Of a stretch of 64,000 nucleotides of DNA, positions 8,930 to 18,469 are shown piece by piece. The notes beneath the pieces were generated by a model. It was not told the DNA's origin and did no database searches. It saw only the letters and a program-made list of their open reading frames with translations. The stretch comes from Bacteroidota bacterium (GTDB taxonomy: Bacteria; Bacteroidota; Bacteroidia; Chitinophagales; Chitinophagaceae), in NCBI GenBank assembly GCA_023430465.1, contig JAEZAM010000103.1, forward strand, positions 1-64,000. The letters are read 5' to 3'. A program made the translations under genes and the position numbers. Positions within the stretch are counted from its first letter, which is position 1, and every line of letters begins with the position of its first letter.

Positions 8930-10489
8930 ATGGCTTTAAGCAGAATCTGGACCGCCTTTATACTTGTAGCAATCCTGGTGGCCGCAGGCCGGTTTATTTT
9001 CCAGCCCGGTGATGAACGGATCTTCAGCCAGATGGTCACGGGCAAGAATACCGATACCGTTTATGCGAAGACGGTGAATGCCGCTGCACTGCCCCTGCGC
9101 GTACAGGAACAGTTTGACCAATCCAACCAGGCCGTCTGGGGTAAAGAGATCGTGCGGAAGACCGGGCCGGGAGTTTATTCTGTTTATGCAAAGGAGAAAG
9201 ACCGTGCGGTTTCATCAGTTGCGTTGCGAACTGTAGACAGCATGCAGGTGCCCGCCGAGGTGCGGCAGCAATTCGGTCGTAAGATCATCGCTGTGTGGGA
9301 CAAGAACAAGGTGGTAAAGGAAGGTGCCGACAGCTATCGCGTTTATCGCCTGCTGCCAACGAACGGATTGTTCGAGGCCTGCCGTGATGCTGTGACCTTG
9401 TGTATCGGGCTGATAGGAATCATGGCCCTGTTCATGGGCTTTATGAATATTGCGGAGCGGGCAGGGGGTATCCGCTTTTTGTCCAGGATCATCGGACCAT
9501 TTTTTGAAAAAATATTTCCGGAGGTACCGAAGAATCACCCGTCGATGGGCCACATGGTAATGAATTTCTCCGCCAACCTGATGGGGCTCGATAATGCCGC
9601 CACTCCATTTGGTATCAAGGCCATGGAAAGCCTGCAGGAGATCAATCCGGATAAAGACCGGGCATCGAACCCGCAGATCATGTTCATGTGTTTGCACGCT
9701 TCTGGCCTTACATTGATTCCCACATCAATCATAGCCGACAGGGTTGTGCTGGGATCCGATTATCCCACATCTATTTTCATTCCATGTATGATCGCCACGT
9801 TCGCTGCTACTATGGCAGCATTGATCATGGTGTCGATCCGGCAGGGCATACGGCTACTGCAGCCGGTGATCATGCTTTGGGTGTTCGGTATCACATTTGC
9901 CATTGCCCTGCTGATCTTCTATATCAAATCGCTGGATTCCCAAGGTGTACAGATGTTTTCGAGCAGCGTAAGTAACGGGATCATTTTGCTGATCTTCCTT
10001 CTTATCGTTCTCGGTGCTATTTATAAAAAGACAAACATCTTCGATGCCTTCATCGAGGGCGCAAAGAGCGGGTTCGATACGGCCATCAGGATCATTCCTT
10101 ACCTCGTGGGATTACTTGTGGCGATCAGCCTGCTGCGAAACAGCGGCGCCTTTGATTTCCTGCTGGACGGGATCAAGCAGGTGTTCATTCTTTTCGGAGG
10201 AGATACGCGCATCGTTGATGCTCTGCCAACTTCACTGGTGAAGCCGCTTAGCGGACAGGGGGCACGTGCCCTGATGATCGATACGATGAATGCGCATGGA
10301 CCTGATTCCTTTGCAGGCAATCTCGCCTCTGTTTTCCGCGGCTCTGCGGATACAACCTTTTATATCCTTGCTGTCTATTTCGGCGCAGTGAATATCAAGA
10401 ATTCCCGTTATTCGGTGGTGACGATGTTACTGGCCGACCTGGCAGGGATTATTACTGCCTGCATACTGGCGTATCTGTTTTTTGGTTAA
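8930..10489 (+). CDS. SpmA/SpmB-type nucleoside-recognition (Gate) membrane protein
   Basis: A polytopic membrane protein with two Gate-type halves like fused SpmA and SpmB: one around MNFSANLMGLDNAATPFGIKAMESLQ, one around LVKPLSGQGARALMIDTMNAHGPDSFAGNLASVFRGSADTTFYILAVYFG. A periplasm-facing insert of about 130 residues between the first helix and the first Gate half has two similar segments (VQEQFDQSNQAVWGKE... and VRQQFGRKIIAVWDKN...). ATG 8930 (MALSRIWTAF) is preferred over GTG 8864 because it begins at the conserved hydrophobic segment. In non-spore-formers this family has no proven substrate; transport of a small solute is inference. 519 aa. Confidence 0.85.
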   Translation: MALSRIWTAFILVAILVAAGRFIFQPGDERIFSQMVTGKNTDTVYAKTVNAAALPLRVQEQFDQSNQAVWGKEIVRKTGPGVYSVYAKEKDRAVSSVALRTVDSMQVPAEVRQQFGRKIIAVWDKNKVVKEGADSYRVYRLLPTNGLFEACRDAVTLCIGLIGIMALFMGFMNIAERAGGIRFLSRIIGPFFEKIFPEVPKNHPSMGHMVMNFSANLMGLDNAATPFGIKAMESLQEINPDKDRASNPQIMFMCLHASGLTLIPTSIIADRVVLGSDYPTSIFIPCMIATFAATMAALIMVSIRQGIRLLQPVIMLWVFGITFAIALLIFYIKSLDSQGVQMFSSSVSNGIILLIFLLIVLGAIYKKTNIFDAFIEGAKSGFDTAIRIIPYLVGLLVAISLLRNSGAFDFLLDGIKQVFILFGGDTRIVDALPTSLVKPLSGQGARALMIDTMNAHGPDSFAGNLASVFRGSADTTFYILAVYFGAVNIKNSRYSVVTMLLADLAGIITACILAYLFFG

Positions 10490-10585
10490 GTTTCACGCGA
10501 AGCCGCCAGGTAAAAAAAAGACGCAAAGGAAATGATCCTTTTGCGTCTTTTTCGTCTTTGCTATCCTGGCGTCCGCTCGAGAAAC
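10490..10585. repeat. Dispersed palindromic element (GTTTCACGCAAAG family), copy 2
   Basis: Begins GTTTCACGCGAAGCCGCCAGG directly after the stop codon of the SpmAB-type gene and ends GAAAC directly before the stop codon of the convergent lipoprotein gene. The centre is a strong hairpin: AAAAAGACGCAAAGGA pairs with TCCTTTTGCGTCTTTTT across AATGA. The T-rich flanks on both strands suit a bidirectional terminator. Confidence 0.8.
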
Positions 10586-11368
10586 CTAGAAAGTCACGGT
10601 GTTACTCAACGTTCTCGGCAGGAAATTATTCCCTGCTCCGTTTGTTGAGCTTCTTCCGCGATACAGGAGCGTATAACTTCTTTTCTGGTTGAAGGTAACT
10701 GTCGCCGTATCCAGTGCATTCATTGTACCTGCAGCACGGACGATCAAGGAGTCAGTCACCCCTGACGTGAACCGGGTACCCGTGCGATAGGGAATGAATG
10801 GTGTTACATCTTTCACGGGAATGTTGCTGAACACGTTTGCGTCAAGCAGTTTGGAATATACATCCACGTTCGAAGGCAAACCATTTTTCACGAATACAAA
10901 ATTCGCAAACCTGACCCTTGCACTCGTATCCGTCGGTATTTCGATGTTATTCTCTACGGTTAATTGTTTCACTGAAGAAAGCGTGTCGTAGAAGAATATT
11001 GTGTACGATTTATTTGCCTGGAAATTACCGGTGAATGATAATGCTGGTTGTGGCGAAGTGGTCAGCGTGTCACGCAAGGTAAATGAATGCGTACCGGGTG
11101 CAATACCATAGGTAAGACCGTTGCCGAGATAAGTGAAATTGGCCGAAGTGGTCTGGGTGTATTGCATCACTGTGCCGCTCAGTCTTCCTGCGTCCATGAA
11201 AAGAAAATTGCGCTGGATGCCGAGGGCGGCGTTCTGCACCTGTACTTTGGCGAGGTTTGAAAAGTCATCCACCACCTCCGCCTGTGCGGTTTCAACCTTG
11301 TCTTTATTACATGCCAGTAATGCAGTGGCGACTACACCTGCGAGACCGGCTATTTTAAATAGTTTCAT
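10586..11368 (-). CDS. DUF4397-type lipoprotein, third gene of a Sus-like operon
   Basis: A 260-aa lipoprotein: the signal MKLFKIAGLAGVVATALLAC ends in a lipobox with Cys20. The mature part contains repeated beta-sandwich-like stretches (AKVQVQNAALGIQ, GTHSFTLRDTL, KSYTIFFYDTLSSVKQLTVENN, ARVRFANFVFV), the pattern of DUF4397 proteins. It lies 22 bp downstream of the susD-like gene on the same strand and is probably co-transcribed with susC/susD. In such operons accessory lipoproteins often bind the same ligand at the cell surface, but nothing here shows what the ligand is. Confidence 0.72.
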   Translation of the reverse strand: MKLFKIAGLAGVVATALLACNKDKVETAQAEVVDDFSNLAKVQVQNAALGIQRNFLFMDAGRLSGTVMQYTQTTSANFTYLGNGLTYGIAPGTHSFTLRDTLTTSPQPALSFTGNFQANKSYTIFFYDTLSSVKQLTVENNIEIPTDTSARVRFANFVFVKNGLPSNVDVYSKLLDANVFSNIPVKDVTPFIPYRTGTRFTSGVTDSLIVRAAGTMNALDTATVTFNQKRSYTLLYRGRSSTNGAGNNFLPRTLSNTVTF

Positions 11369-11390
11369 TCGTTTCAGTTTTTAGGTTCGC

Positions 11391-13022
11391 TTAGTCGGGT
11401 TTGGAAAACCATTGTTCCAGGGTGTGGTAATCAAGCGCCAGGGCGCCAATGCGTCTGAGTTCTTCTACGTTGTAGAGGTACTCGGAGTTATAACGCGGCC
11501 TTGCGCGATACACCCATTTCAGGTTGTTATCGGTGAAGAGATCAGCACCTGTCGGTGGCGCGAAATCGCGGTAAACCTGCAAGCCATTTACTTCATCGGT
11601 GTAGTGGTATTTCCTGAGATCCACCCAGGTTTCCAGCATTCCCCAACCATACATCGCAATGTACTTCTGAAGCATGATGTGTGAAAGGGTCAGGTCGTTT
11701 GCAGCAGGCACTACCAGGGGGTTGGCCAGGTAAGTATCTTCTGCGGTCTGGGTGATCTTTTTTGCATCCGGTACAGAAACCTCGTAGTTCGTGCGCAGTT
11801 CATTGAAATGCAGCTTAAGGCCTTCGAGGTAAGCTGTGCGGGCTTCCTGCTTCATGTTCTTGTAGTAGTAAGCCTCTGCTTTGTTGAACTTCATTTCAGC
11901 AGCGGTGATCACCGGCCAGATGGGTGCATTCTTAAATATGTAGCGGGAGTTATTGTCATTGGCCGGAGCAGCGGTCACTTCCCAGAGTCCACCCCAGAAA
12001 TTATCAGGACGATCAGCAACTGCAAGTCCGTCGGTTCCTTTGTTTGGTCTTACACCTTTATACGTTCCGTTTGGATTTTCACGGATGATGTATGGCGCGC
12101 GTGGATCCACAACTGCGGTAGGGAAGGCACCATTGATACCGGACATAAGATCAGCGATGAAACGCGTCTGTCTCAGGGTACCAACGTTACCGCGGAATGG
12201 TGAGTAATAGCTATACGTTCCGGTATTACCCGCATTTGACCATTTCACAGAAGAGTTGTCAGCGTTCACCAGTGCAGAGCGGTCTGCATAGTAGATCACT
12301 GAATCGGGATTGTATTCTGTTTTGCGTGAAAGGTGGTTGAAAGAACGGGCAAGTACGCCATAAGCGAACTTTTTCCACTTTTCACGGTCACCACCATTCA
12401 TCCACTCATCACCAAGCGCAAGGTTGGCCTGGCTCACGGCACCGTCGGTCCGCTCCAGGTAGGAGAGGGCGAGGTGGGCAAGACGGCGAACTTCCGCATA
12501 TACTTCTGCCTGCTCATCATACTCGAATACCAGGCGGCTTTTGTCAAATGCCTGGTTGAGGATCACTTCGCCATACACAGATGTCAGCGAAAGCCATGAC
12601 CAGGCGCGGATGGCAAGGCCAACGCCTACATAATCCCATTTCTCTTCTTCTGCACCCCATTCAACCATTTTGTTAAGGTTTTCACCTTGTCCAAAATAAT
12701 GAGCGGCCCATACAGAACCGAGGATATCGCTGTTGCTGGTTGCACCACCCATACGGTCATACTGGTTCAGCGTTGTATTGGTAGCCCAGTACTGCACATA
12801 TCGGCCGATATAGAGACCATCGTTTTGTGGTCCGTAGAGTGTACCATTCGCCGTGTGGTGAATCGCCATGTTGGCGATGATGTTTGGAAGAAGCGTTTCC
12901 ACAGGTACCCGCACCGTTGCGTTCGGATTCTGGTACGCATCGTCTATCTTCTTCGTGCAGGATACACCGAGCAGGATGGCTGCCGCGGGTACTGCAATTG
13001 CTTTGATCAGATTATTTTTCAT
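11391..13022 (-). CDS. SusD/RagB family outer-membrane nutrient-binding lipoprotein
   Basis: A 543-aa SusD-like lipoprotein with an N-terminal signal ending LLGVSC (lipobox). Helical TPR-like segments follow, including the typical early ETLLPNIIANMAIHH, the mid-protein ADLMSGINGAFPTAVVDPRAPY and the late MLQKYIAMYGWGMLETWVDLRKYHYTDE. It resembles the SusD-like 2 subgroup often paired with transporters for oligopeptides or glycans. It pairs with the SusC-like barrel 19 bp upstream to form a surface lid-and-barrel uptake complex. No adjacent glycosidase or peptidase reveals the substrate. Confidence 0.93.
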   Translation of the reverse strand: MKNNLIKAIAVPAAAILLGVSCTKKIDDAYQNPNATVRVPVETLLPNIIANMAIHHTANGTLYGPQNDGLYIGRYVQYWATNTTLNQYDRMGGATSNSDILGSVWAAHYFGQGENLNKMVEWGAEEEKWDYVGVGLAIRAWSWLSLTSVYGEVILNQAFDKSRLVFEYDEQAEVYAEVRRLAHLALSYLERTDGAVSQANLALGDEWMNGGDREKWKKFAYGVLARSFNHLSRKTEYNPDSVIYYADRSALVNADNSSVKWSNAGNTGTYSYYSPFRGNVGTLRQTRFIADLMSGINGAFPTAVVDPRAPYIIRENPNGTYKGVRPNKGTDGLAVADRPDNFWGGLWEVTAAPANDNNSRYIFKNAPIWPVITAAEMKFNKAEAYYYKNMKQEARTAYLEGLKLHFNELRTNYEVSVPDAKKITQTAEDTYLANPLVVPAANDLTLSHIMLQKYIAMYGWGMLETWVDLRKYHYTDEVNGLQVYRDFAPPTGADLFTDNNLKWVYRARPRYNSEYLYNVEELRRIGALALDYHTLEQWFSKPD

Positions 13023-13041
13023 TACTTGAATGCTTTAATGT

Positions 13042-16000
13042 TTAGAAGGTTGCTCTCAAACCAATGTTCAGACTGATCGGTGCTGGTAAAGTACCGTAGT
13101 CAAATCCAAATGCACCAACACCTCTTGAACCGGCTGTGTTACCATTCACGCCCGGATCAGGACCTGTATAGTTTGACAGCAGTATCAGGTCGTTCGCAGT
13201 GAGGAAGAAACCGAGTGATTTCATACCACGGATCTTGCGCACAAAACCATTGGTGAATGTATGGCTCAGTGTCAGATCACGAAGGCGGAACCAATGTACA
13301 TCTTTCTCGATGAATGCTTCTTCCGGCATGTTGGATGCGGTGTAATATGCATCGAGGTATTGTGGGATCACAGCGATCGTGTTCTTGGTTGGATTGGCAC
13401 TGTTCTGCAAACCATCATTCAATACACCTTCTACGATCCGGGGCTCAAGCCTGTCGATCGTAAGCGGGCTCTTGCCGATGCTGGTCAGATACATCCTTGT
13501 GCCGTTGAAGATATCACCTCCAACTTTGAGATCCCAGAGGAAGCTCAGCTTCCAGTTTCTGAAACGGAAATTGTTATTCCAGCCGACGGTGAAATCAGGG
13601 TTCCTGTCACCACGCACTTTGAATGTACCGTCAGAGATAGGCAACCCGTTTGCAGGGTTGATCAGCAACTGGCCGGCATTGTTGCGGGCATAGCCATGTG
13701 CAGTGATGGTAGTTGTTGGTCCGCCCAGTGCGATACCGCCTCTGGCGTTACCATACAACCAGGTATCAGCAAGGTAGTACTCAGCTACGTTTGCAGGCAG
13801 CTTGATCACCTTGTTCCACATTTTGTTGAAGTTCACACTCATGTCCCAGCCGAAATCCTGTTTGGAAACGATTGGTGTATTCAGCGTTACCTCCACACCC
13901 TGGTTGCGCGTGCTACCTGCGTTCTGTGTATTCAACACGAAGCCGGTTGCGTAACTGAGGCGGAAACCTTCAATGATCTGGTCCTGGTTCAGCGTGTTAT
14001 AGTAACTCACATCGAGGCTGAGCCGGCTTTTCAGCATACGGAGCTCTGTACCGAGCTCGTATGTTTTCTGTCTTTCAGGCTCGAGATTCGGGTTCGAATT
14101 CGTGAACGCGTAGGAGAATCCACCACCCGAGCTCTGGTTGTTCGTAAACACAGACTGGGTAGAATATGGTCCGTTGAGACGCGCTGTTCCTGCCAGTGAG
14201 GTGCGGAGTTTCCAATAGTTGATCACGCCACCTTTCTTCACTGCCGGAATGATGTCTGACATGATCAGGCTAAGGCTGGCACCAGGGTAGTTATAGTTCC
14301 TGTTCTGCTTTGGCAGGGTAGAAGCGGTTTCAAAACGGTGTGTATAGCTAAGGAACACCATGTTGCGGTAGCTGGCGGCCGCCTCACCGAAGTAGGCGAT
14401 CTGGCGAACAATAGACTGGTTGTATTCACCGAATACGTTGCGGAGCAACTTCGTGCGTGTGCTTGGCTTGGTTGCGCTGCTGTCGCTTGCAGGTAATACG
14501 TACTGATCGAAGTTGGCATCGGTAAGCACCACACCATCCTTGTACATTTTACCGTTTGACACAGAGTCAACCACACCTGTACCGCTCATCGCGTACATCT
14601 TGGTTTCGTAGTCCTGCCACATCGTTCCACCCATAAAGCGGAAGTTAAAGTTACCGACCTTCTTTGTAGCGGTTGCTGTGATGGTGTGATTGTAGCCGTT
14701 GTATTTCCTCCAGAAATTATCTTGCAAGCCACCTACACCGCGGGAGATATAATAAGACTGGGGGTGGTAGCGAAGATATCCTTCTGTTTCATACCTGTCA
14801 TATCCAAAACGACCCGATACGGTCAGCCAGGAAAATGGAGTCAGGTTAACGCCGAGGCTGGCGGTATAACGGTCTGTTTCGTCGTAGTTCTTGTTCTTGT
14901 TTACGTTGAACAGCGGGTTATCCAATTCGGCATTGGCATTGGCCAGGTTATCTGCGAAAATGGGAAGTTTATCTCCGTTGTCATCCTTGAACTCCCGGAT
15001 GTCAAGGCTGCCGGGCCATGCAAGGAGGCTAAGCATAAATCCACCTGCACTGCGGAGTACCTTGGTGTTTTTTGATTTGATGTAAGAAACGGCTGGCATG
15101 ATCTCGAGCACCTTACCGATCTTGGTTGTGTTGGAGATACGGAAATTGTAGCGCTTGAAATTGTTCACAGGTACCACGCCGTCCTGGTCGAAGTAGGAGG
15201 CAGATACACGGAAAATTGAATTCTTTACACCGAAATCAGCGCCGAGGTTATGCGTTTGTGCAAACCCGGTGCGGAAGAAATAATCCTTGTTATCATGAAC
15301 GGTAACTCCTGGCTCATAAGCAGGACCAAAATAACGGAACACGCCGGTGTTGGTGCCGTTGCTGCCGTTGGAGTATGCATCATAAGTTTCCGGGAAACGT
15401 GTAGTGCGCTGCAGACGGAAGCTGTTATCATACTGCAATGCGAGTTTGTTTGATTTCGCCTTGCGGGTGGTGATAACGATCGCACCGGAACTTGCCTGGC
15501 TACCATAAAGGGCCGTTGCTTCAGGTCCTTTCAGTACGGTAACTGTCTGGATATCGTTCGGATTGATATCAGCAATACGGTTCTGGTAATCCGTGTTACG
15601 GTTTGACGTGCTGGTGAGCCCCGTCCTTTCCACCATCCCGACACCGCTGCCACCATTTGAGTTTTCATCGATGGTCTGGTTATCGAGGATAACACCATCT
15701 ACGATGAACAATGGCTGGTTGCTCAGTGAAAGCGAGTTGAAACCGCGGAGGACGATGCTGGATGATGCACCTGCTGTACCGGAGGTTTGGTTAATGGTGA
15801 GACCGGCAACACGGCCCTGCAGACCATTCAGGAAGTTCTCACGCTGAGTTTCCTTGATCACTTCTCCATCCACTTTTTGCGTGGAATAGCCCAGTTCGCG
15901 CGCATTCCGGCGGATGTCCATCGCGGTAACGACGACTTCGCCAAGCGTACCTTCGGACGACTTGAGGCTGACCCCAACCGTATTCCCGGCACCGGGGCGT

Positions 16001-16257
16001 ACCTCCTGTGGTTCATATCCCACATAAGAGATCTGCAGTGTCTGACCCGGATCTACCTGGATCGTGAACACACCCTGTGCATTTGTCTGGGCCATACGGT
16101 TAGTACCCTTAACACGGACGGTCACACCCTGGAGAGGGGTCTTGTTATCGTCCGACAGCACAGTACCCGTGATCGTTCGTTGCTGGGCCTGCGATACGGC
16201 AGGAAGCAGGACAAACACGGCGCACAATGCTACTACTAACTGGAGAATTTTTCTCAT
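13042..16257 (-). CDS. SusC/RagA family TonB-linked outer-membrane transporter
   Basis: A 1071-aa TonB-dependent barrel. The signal peptide (MRKILQLVVALCAVFVLLPAVSQAQ) is followed by a carboxypeptidase-regulatory-like domain (ITGTVLSDDNKTPLQGVTVRVKGTNR) and a plug domain with SSIVLRGFNSLSLSNQPLFIVDG and the SusC hallmark ALYGSQASSGAIVITTRK. A long barrel ends ...ISLNIGLRATF with C-terminal Phe. It imports a ligand captured by the SusD partner, powered by TonB. It is the first gene of a three-gene unit (susC-susD-DUF4397). A DeoR-type regulator gene lies just upstream on the same strand and may control it. Confidence 0.96.
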   Translation of the reverse strand: MRKILQLVVALCAVFVLLPAVSQAQQRTITGTVLSDDNKTPLQGVTVRVKGTNRMAQTNAQGVFTIQVDPGQTLQISYVGYEPQEVRPGAGNTVGVSLKSSEGTLGEVVVTAMDIRRNARELGYSTQKVDGEVIKETQRENFLNGLQGRVAGLTINQTSGTAGASSSIVLRGFNSLSLSNQPLFIVDGVILDNQTIDENSNGGSGVGMVERTGLTSTSNRNTDYQNRIADINPNDIQTVTVLKGPEATALYGSQASSGAIVITTRKAKSNKLALQYDNSFRLQRTTRFPETYDAYSNGSNGTNTGVFRYFGPAYEPGVTVHDNKDYFFRTGFAQTHNLGADFGVKNSIFRVSASYFDQDGVVPVNNFKRYNFRISNTTKIGKVLEIMPAVSYIKSKNTKVLRSAGGFMLSLLAWPGSLDIREFKDDNGDKLPIFADNLANANAELDNPLFNVNKNKNYDETDRYTASLGVNLTPFSWLTVSGRFGYDRYETEGYLRYHPQSYYISRGVGGLQDNFWRKYNGYNHTITATATKKVGNFNFRFMGGTMWQDYETKMYAMSGTGVVDSVSNGKMYKDGVVLTDANFDQYVLPASDSSATKPSTRTKLLRNVFGEYNQSIVRQIAYFGEAAASYRNMVFLSYTHRFETASTLPKQNRNYNYPGASLSLIMSDIIPAVKKGGVINYWKLRTSLAGTARLNGPYSTQSVFTNNQSSGGGFSYAFTNSNPNLEPERQKTYELGTELRMLKSRLSLDVSYYNTLNQDQIIEGFRLSYATGFVLNTQNAGSTRNQGVEVTLNTPIVSKQDFGWDMSVNFNKMWNKVIKLPANVAEYYLADTWLYGNARGGIALGGPTTTITAHGYARNNAGQLLINPANGLPISDGTFKVRGDRNPDFTVGWNNNFRFRNWKLSFLWDLKVGGDIFNGTRMYLTSIGKSPLTIDRLEPRIVEGVLNDGLQNSANPTKNTIAVIPQYLDAYYTASNMPEEAFIEKDVHWFRLRDLTLSHTFTNGFVRKIRGMKSLGFFLTANDLILLSNYTGPDPGVNGNTAGSRGVGAFGFDYGTLPAPISLNIGLRATF

Positions 16258-16308
16258 AGCTGTGTTGTTGTTTTAAATATGTAAATAAGCAGTTTGCGGG
16301 ATTATTAG

Positions 16309-17058
16309 TTATAACAATTGAATACCGGCGTCTGCATAGGGTTTTAATACTGGATCGTCTGGTGAAAGTTCAGTGATAAGGATGTCAATCTTGCTGAGGT
16401 CACATATCTGGATAGGTTGAAACGTATTGATCTTTTCTGCAATGGCCAGGCACACCACTTTTTGTGACGACTCGATCATTGCTTTCTTTAACTGCACCAC
16501 TTCCCAATCGTTGTCGGTAACGCCACTGTGTATATCAATGGCATTGGTGCCAAGGAAACAGATATCTGCTTTCACCTGGCGGATCTTGGCAATTGCTTCA
16601 GGACCGACAGTGATCTTCGAACTTTTGGAGATCTTATCCCCGATGAGGATCACGTCGATATTCGGATGATCCATGTATTCAAGAATGGCGGCGATACTGC
16701 CGGAGATAAATGTAGCCCTGAGTTGTGCAGGCAGCAGCCTCGCCATCTCCACGATCGTTGTTCCACCACCAGTTAATACAAACATGCCGTTCTCGATCAG
16801 CGTGATCGCCTTCTGTGCTATTGACTTTTTTTGGTTCTGGGAGTAAACTCCGTTGCTCGGGATATGTACCTGGCTGAATGAACGGGAGAGGGCGCCACCA
16901 TGGACTTTGATAAGCTTGCCTTCTTCGGCAAGCTCCAGCAGATCCCGGCGTACTGTATCCTCCGATACGTTGATATCCACGCTAAGCGAAGAGGACAACA
17001 CGCGGTTGTGAAGGTTCACCTGCTGTAATATATAGGTCTGCCGTTCCTTTTTAAGCAT
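16309..17058 (-). CDS. DeoR/GlpR family transcriptional regulator
   Basis: A 249-aa regulator. The N-terminal helix-turn-helix (LKKERQTYILQQVNLHNRVLSS...VNVSEDTVRRDLLELAEEGKLIKVHGGAL, with key residues SEDTVRRDL) matches DeoR-family DNA-binding domains. The C-terminal sugar-phosphate-sensing domain has the GGGTT loop (VLTGGGTTIVEMARLLP) and GDKISKSS. Start at 17058 (MLKKERQ) is chosen because the HTH begins there; the upstream extension to 17154 is unlike the family. The gene is 51 bp upstream of susC on the same strand, so it may regulate it in response to a phosphorylated sugar; this is inference. Confidence 0.9.
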   Translation of the reverse strand: MLKKERQTYILQQVNLHNRVLSSSLSVDINVSEDTVRRDLLELAEEGKLIKVHGGALSRSFSQVHIPSNGVYSQNQKKSIAQKAITLIENGMFVLTGGGTTIVEMARLLPAQLRATFISGSIAAILEYMDHPNIDVILIGDKISKSSKITVGPEAIAKIRQVKADICFLGTNAIDIHSGVTDNDWEVVQLKKAMIESSQKVVCLAIAEKINTFQPIQICDLSKIDILITELSPDDPVLKPYADAGIQLL

Positions 17059-17176
17059 TTCGTTAGAGTTGGCGTATGTTAAATGTACATTAAAATACCG
17101 CACAAAAACGCACAAAGCAGTAAAAATTTGCAGGAATGTGGAGATATCGTGCAAAAAACTTGCAGGTATTTTCAGG

Positions 17177-18334
17177 TTATTCCCCGTTTGCAGTAACGTT
17201 TGTTCGTGGCAAGGATGCGGCGAGCCAGCTCAAACCCGCTACTGCGGCTACCAGGGATGCTCCAAGGATGGCGATCTTGCTTTGCAACACAGACCCTGCA
17301 TCATTGAACGCAAGCAGTGTTATAAAGATCGACATCGTGAACCCGATCCCAGCCAGCATACCTGCGCCCGCAAGGTGTTTCCACCGAAGCCCCTCAGGCA
17401 GCCGGGCAATACCCGCCAGGCTGGCAAGCGCGCAAAACATCAGGATCCCGACCGGCTTGCCAACCAACAAACCTGCAATGATACCCAGGGAGAGGTTACT
17501 GCTGAAACCTTCCATCCAGCCTGAAGGTATCAGGATGGCGGTATTGGCCAGCGCAAACAGGGGTAATATTATAAAGGAGACAGGAACATGGAGTGCCTGT
17601 TGCAGTTTATAGGAAATACTTTTCTCCGTTCCATTTCCAAATGGTATGGCAAATGCGAGCAATACACCCGTGATCGTGGCATGCACACCTGAATGAAGCA
17701 TGAACCACCACATGACGGGTCCGATCAGCAGGTAAGGCCAGAGCACATGAACACGCAGCCTGTTCAGCACTATCAGGAGCGCAAAAAGACCAAGTGCAAT
17801 AAACAGGTTGGTGGACTGGATGTCGTCAGAATAAAAAATGGCGATGACCAGGATGGCGCCAAGGTCATCGATGACTGCGAGCGCGGTAAGAAACACTTTA
17901 AGTACTGCTGGTACGCGGCGACCAAGCAGGGATAAAATGCCCAGTGCAAAAGCAATGTCTGTTGCCATCGGTATACCTGCTCCGTCTGCGGAAGGCAGGC
18001 CGCGGTTAATAAGTAAAAAAATACCGGCAGGCACAAGCATCCCGCCCAATGCACCAACCACGGGAAACGCCGCCTGGCGCAGGCTTGAAAGTTCGCCTGC
18101 ATATATCTCCCGTTCAAGTTCCAACCCAATCAGCAGAAAAAAGACGGCCATCAGTCCGTCGTTGATCCAGTATTCAAGGCTTTCCGTTCCCACCTTCGCA
18201 TGCCACATGTCAATGTACCCGCTGCCAATGCCGGAATTTGCCAATACCAGGGAAATCGCTGTGCAACCGATCAGGATAAAGCCCCCCGACTTCTCACTGT
18301 GAAAAAACTGGTTGAATAATTTGCTTAGTTTCAT
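17177..18334 (-). CDS. nhaA: Na+/H+ antiporter NhaA
   Basis: An inner-membrane sodium/proton antiporter of 385 aa with about 11-12 hydrophobic helices. The signature ALAVIDDLGAILVIAIFY holds the paired aspartates used for cation and proton binding. GMLVPAGIF, ATDIAFALGILSLLGRRVP and the C-terminal GIGFTMSIFITLLAF are also typical. Its role is Na+ and pH homeostasis. It follows, on the same strand, upstream of the DeoR-type gene with a gap of over 100 bp; no functional link is evident. Confidence 0.97.
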   Translation of the reverse strand: MKLSKLFNQFFHSEKSGGFILIGCTAISLVLANSGIGSGYIDMWHAKVGTESLEYWINDGLMAVFFLLIGLELEREIYAGELSSLRQAAFPVVGALGGMLVPAGIFLLINRGLPSADGAGIPMATDIAFALGILSLLGRRVPAVLKVFLTALAVIDDLGAILVIAIFYSDDIQSTNLFIALGLFALLIVLNRLRVHVLWPYLLIGPVMWWFMLHSGVHATITGVLLAFAIPFGNGTEKSISYKLQQALHVPVSFIILPLFALANTAILIPSGWMEGFSSNLSLGIIAGLLVGKPVGILMFCALASLAGIARLPEGLRWKHLAGAGMLAGIGFTMSIFITLLAFNDAGSVLQSKIAILGASLVAAVAGLSWLAASLPRTNVTANGE

Positions 18335-18469
18335 TTCTAAACTGATTGCTAAATCGCAAAGATACCCAGATGAACCCGGGCAGATTTACATTTTCATTTA
18401 GACTTCATGGCATTTTTTTTCGTTAGCCTTGCAGAAGCAAATCTCTAACCGGCTGAATAACCCACTAAA

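Noticed and set aside
8930..10489. Sporulation gene
   Set aside because: The SpmA/SpmB names come from Bacillus; the family is widespread in non-sporulating Bacteroidota.
13261..14199. 312-aa plus-strand frame inside susC
   Set aside because: Antisense shadow of a certain SusC gene, without any family pattern.
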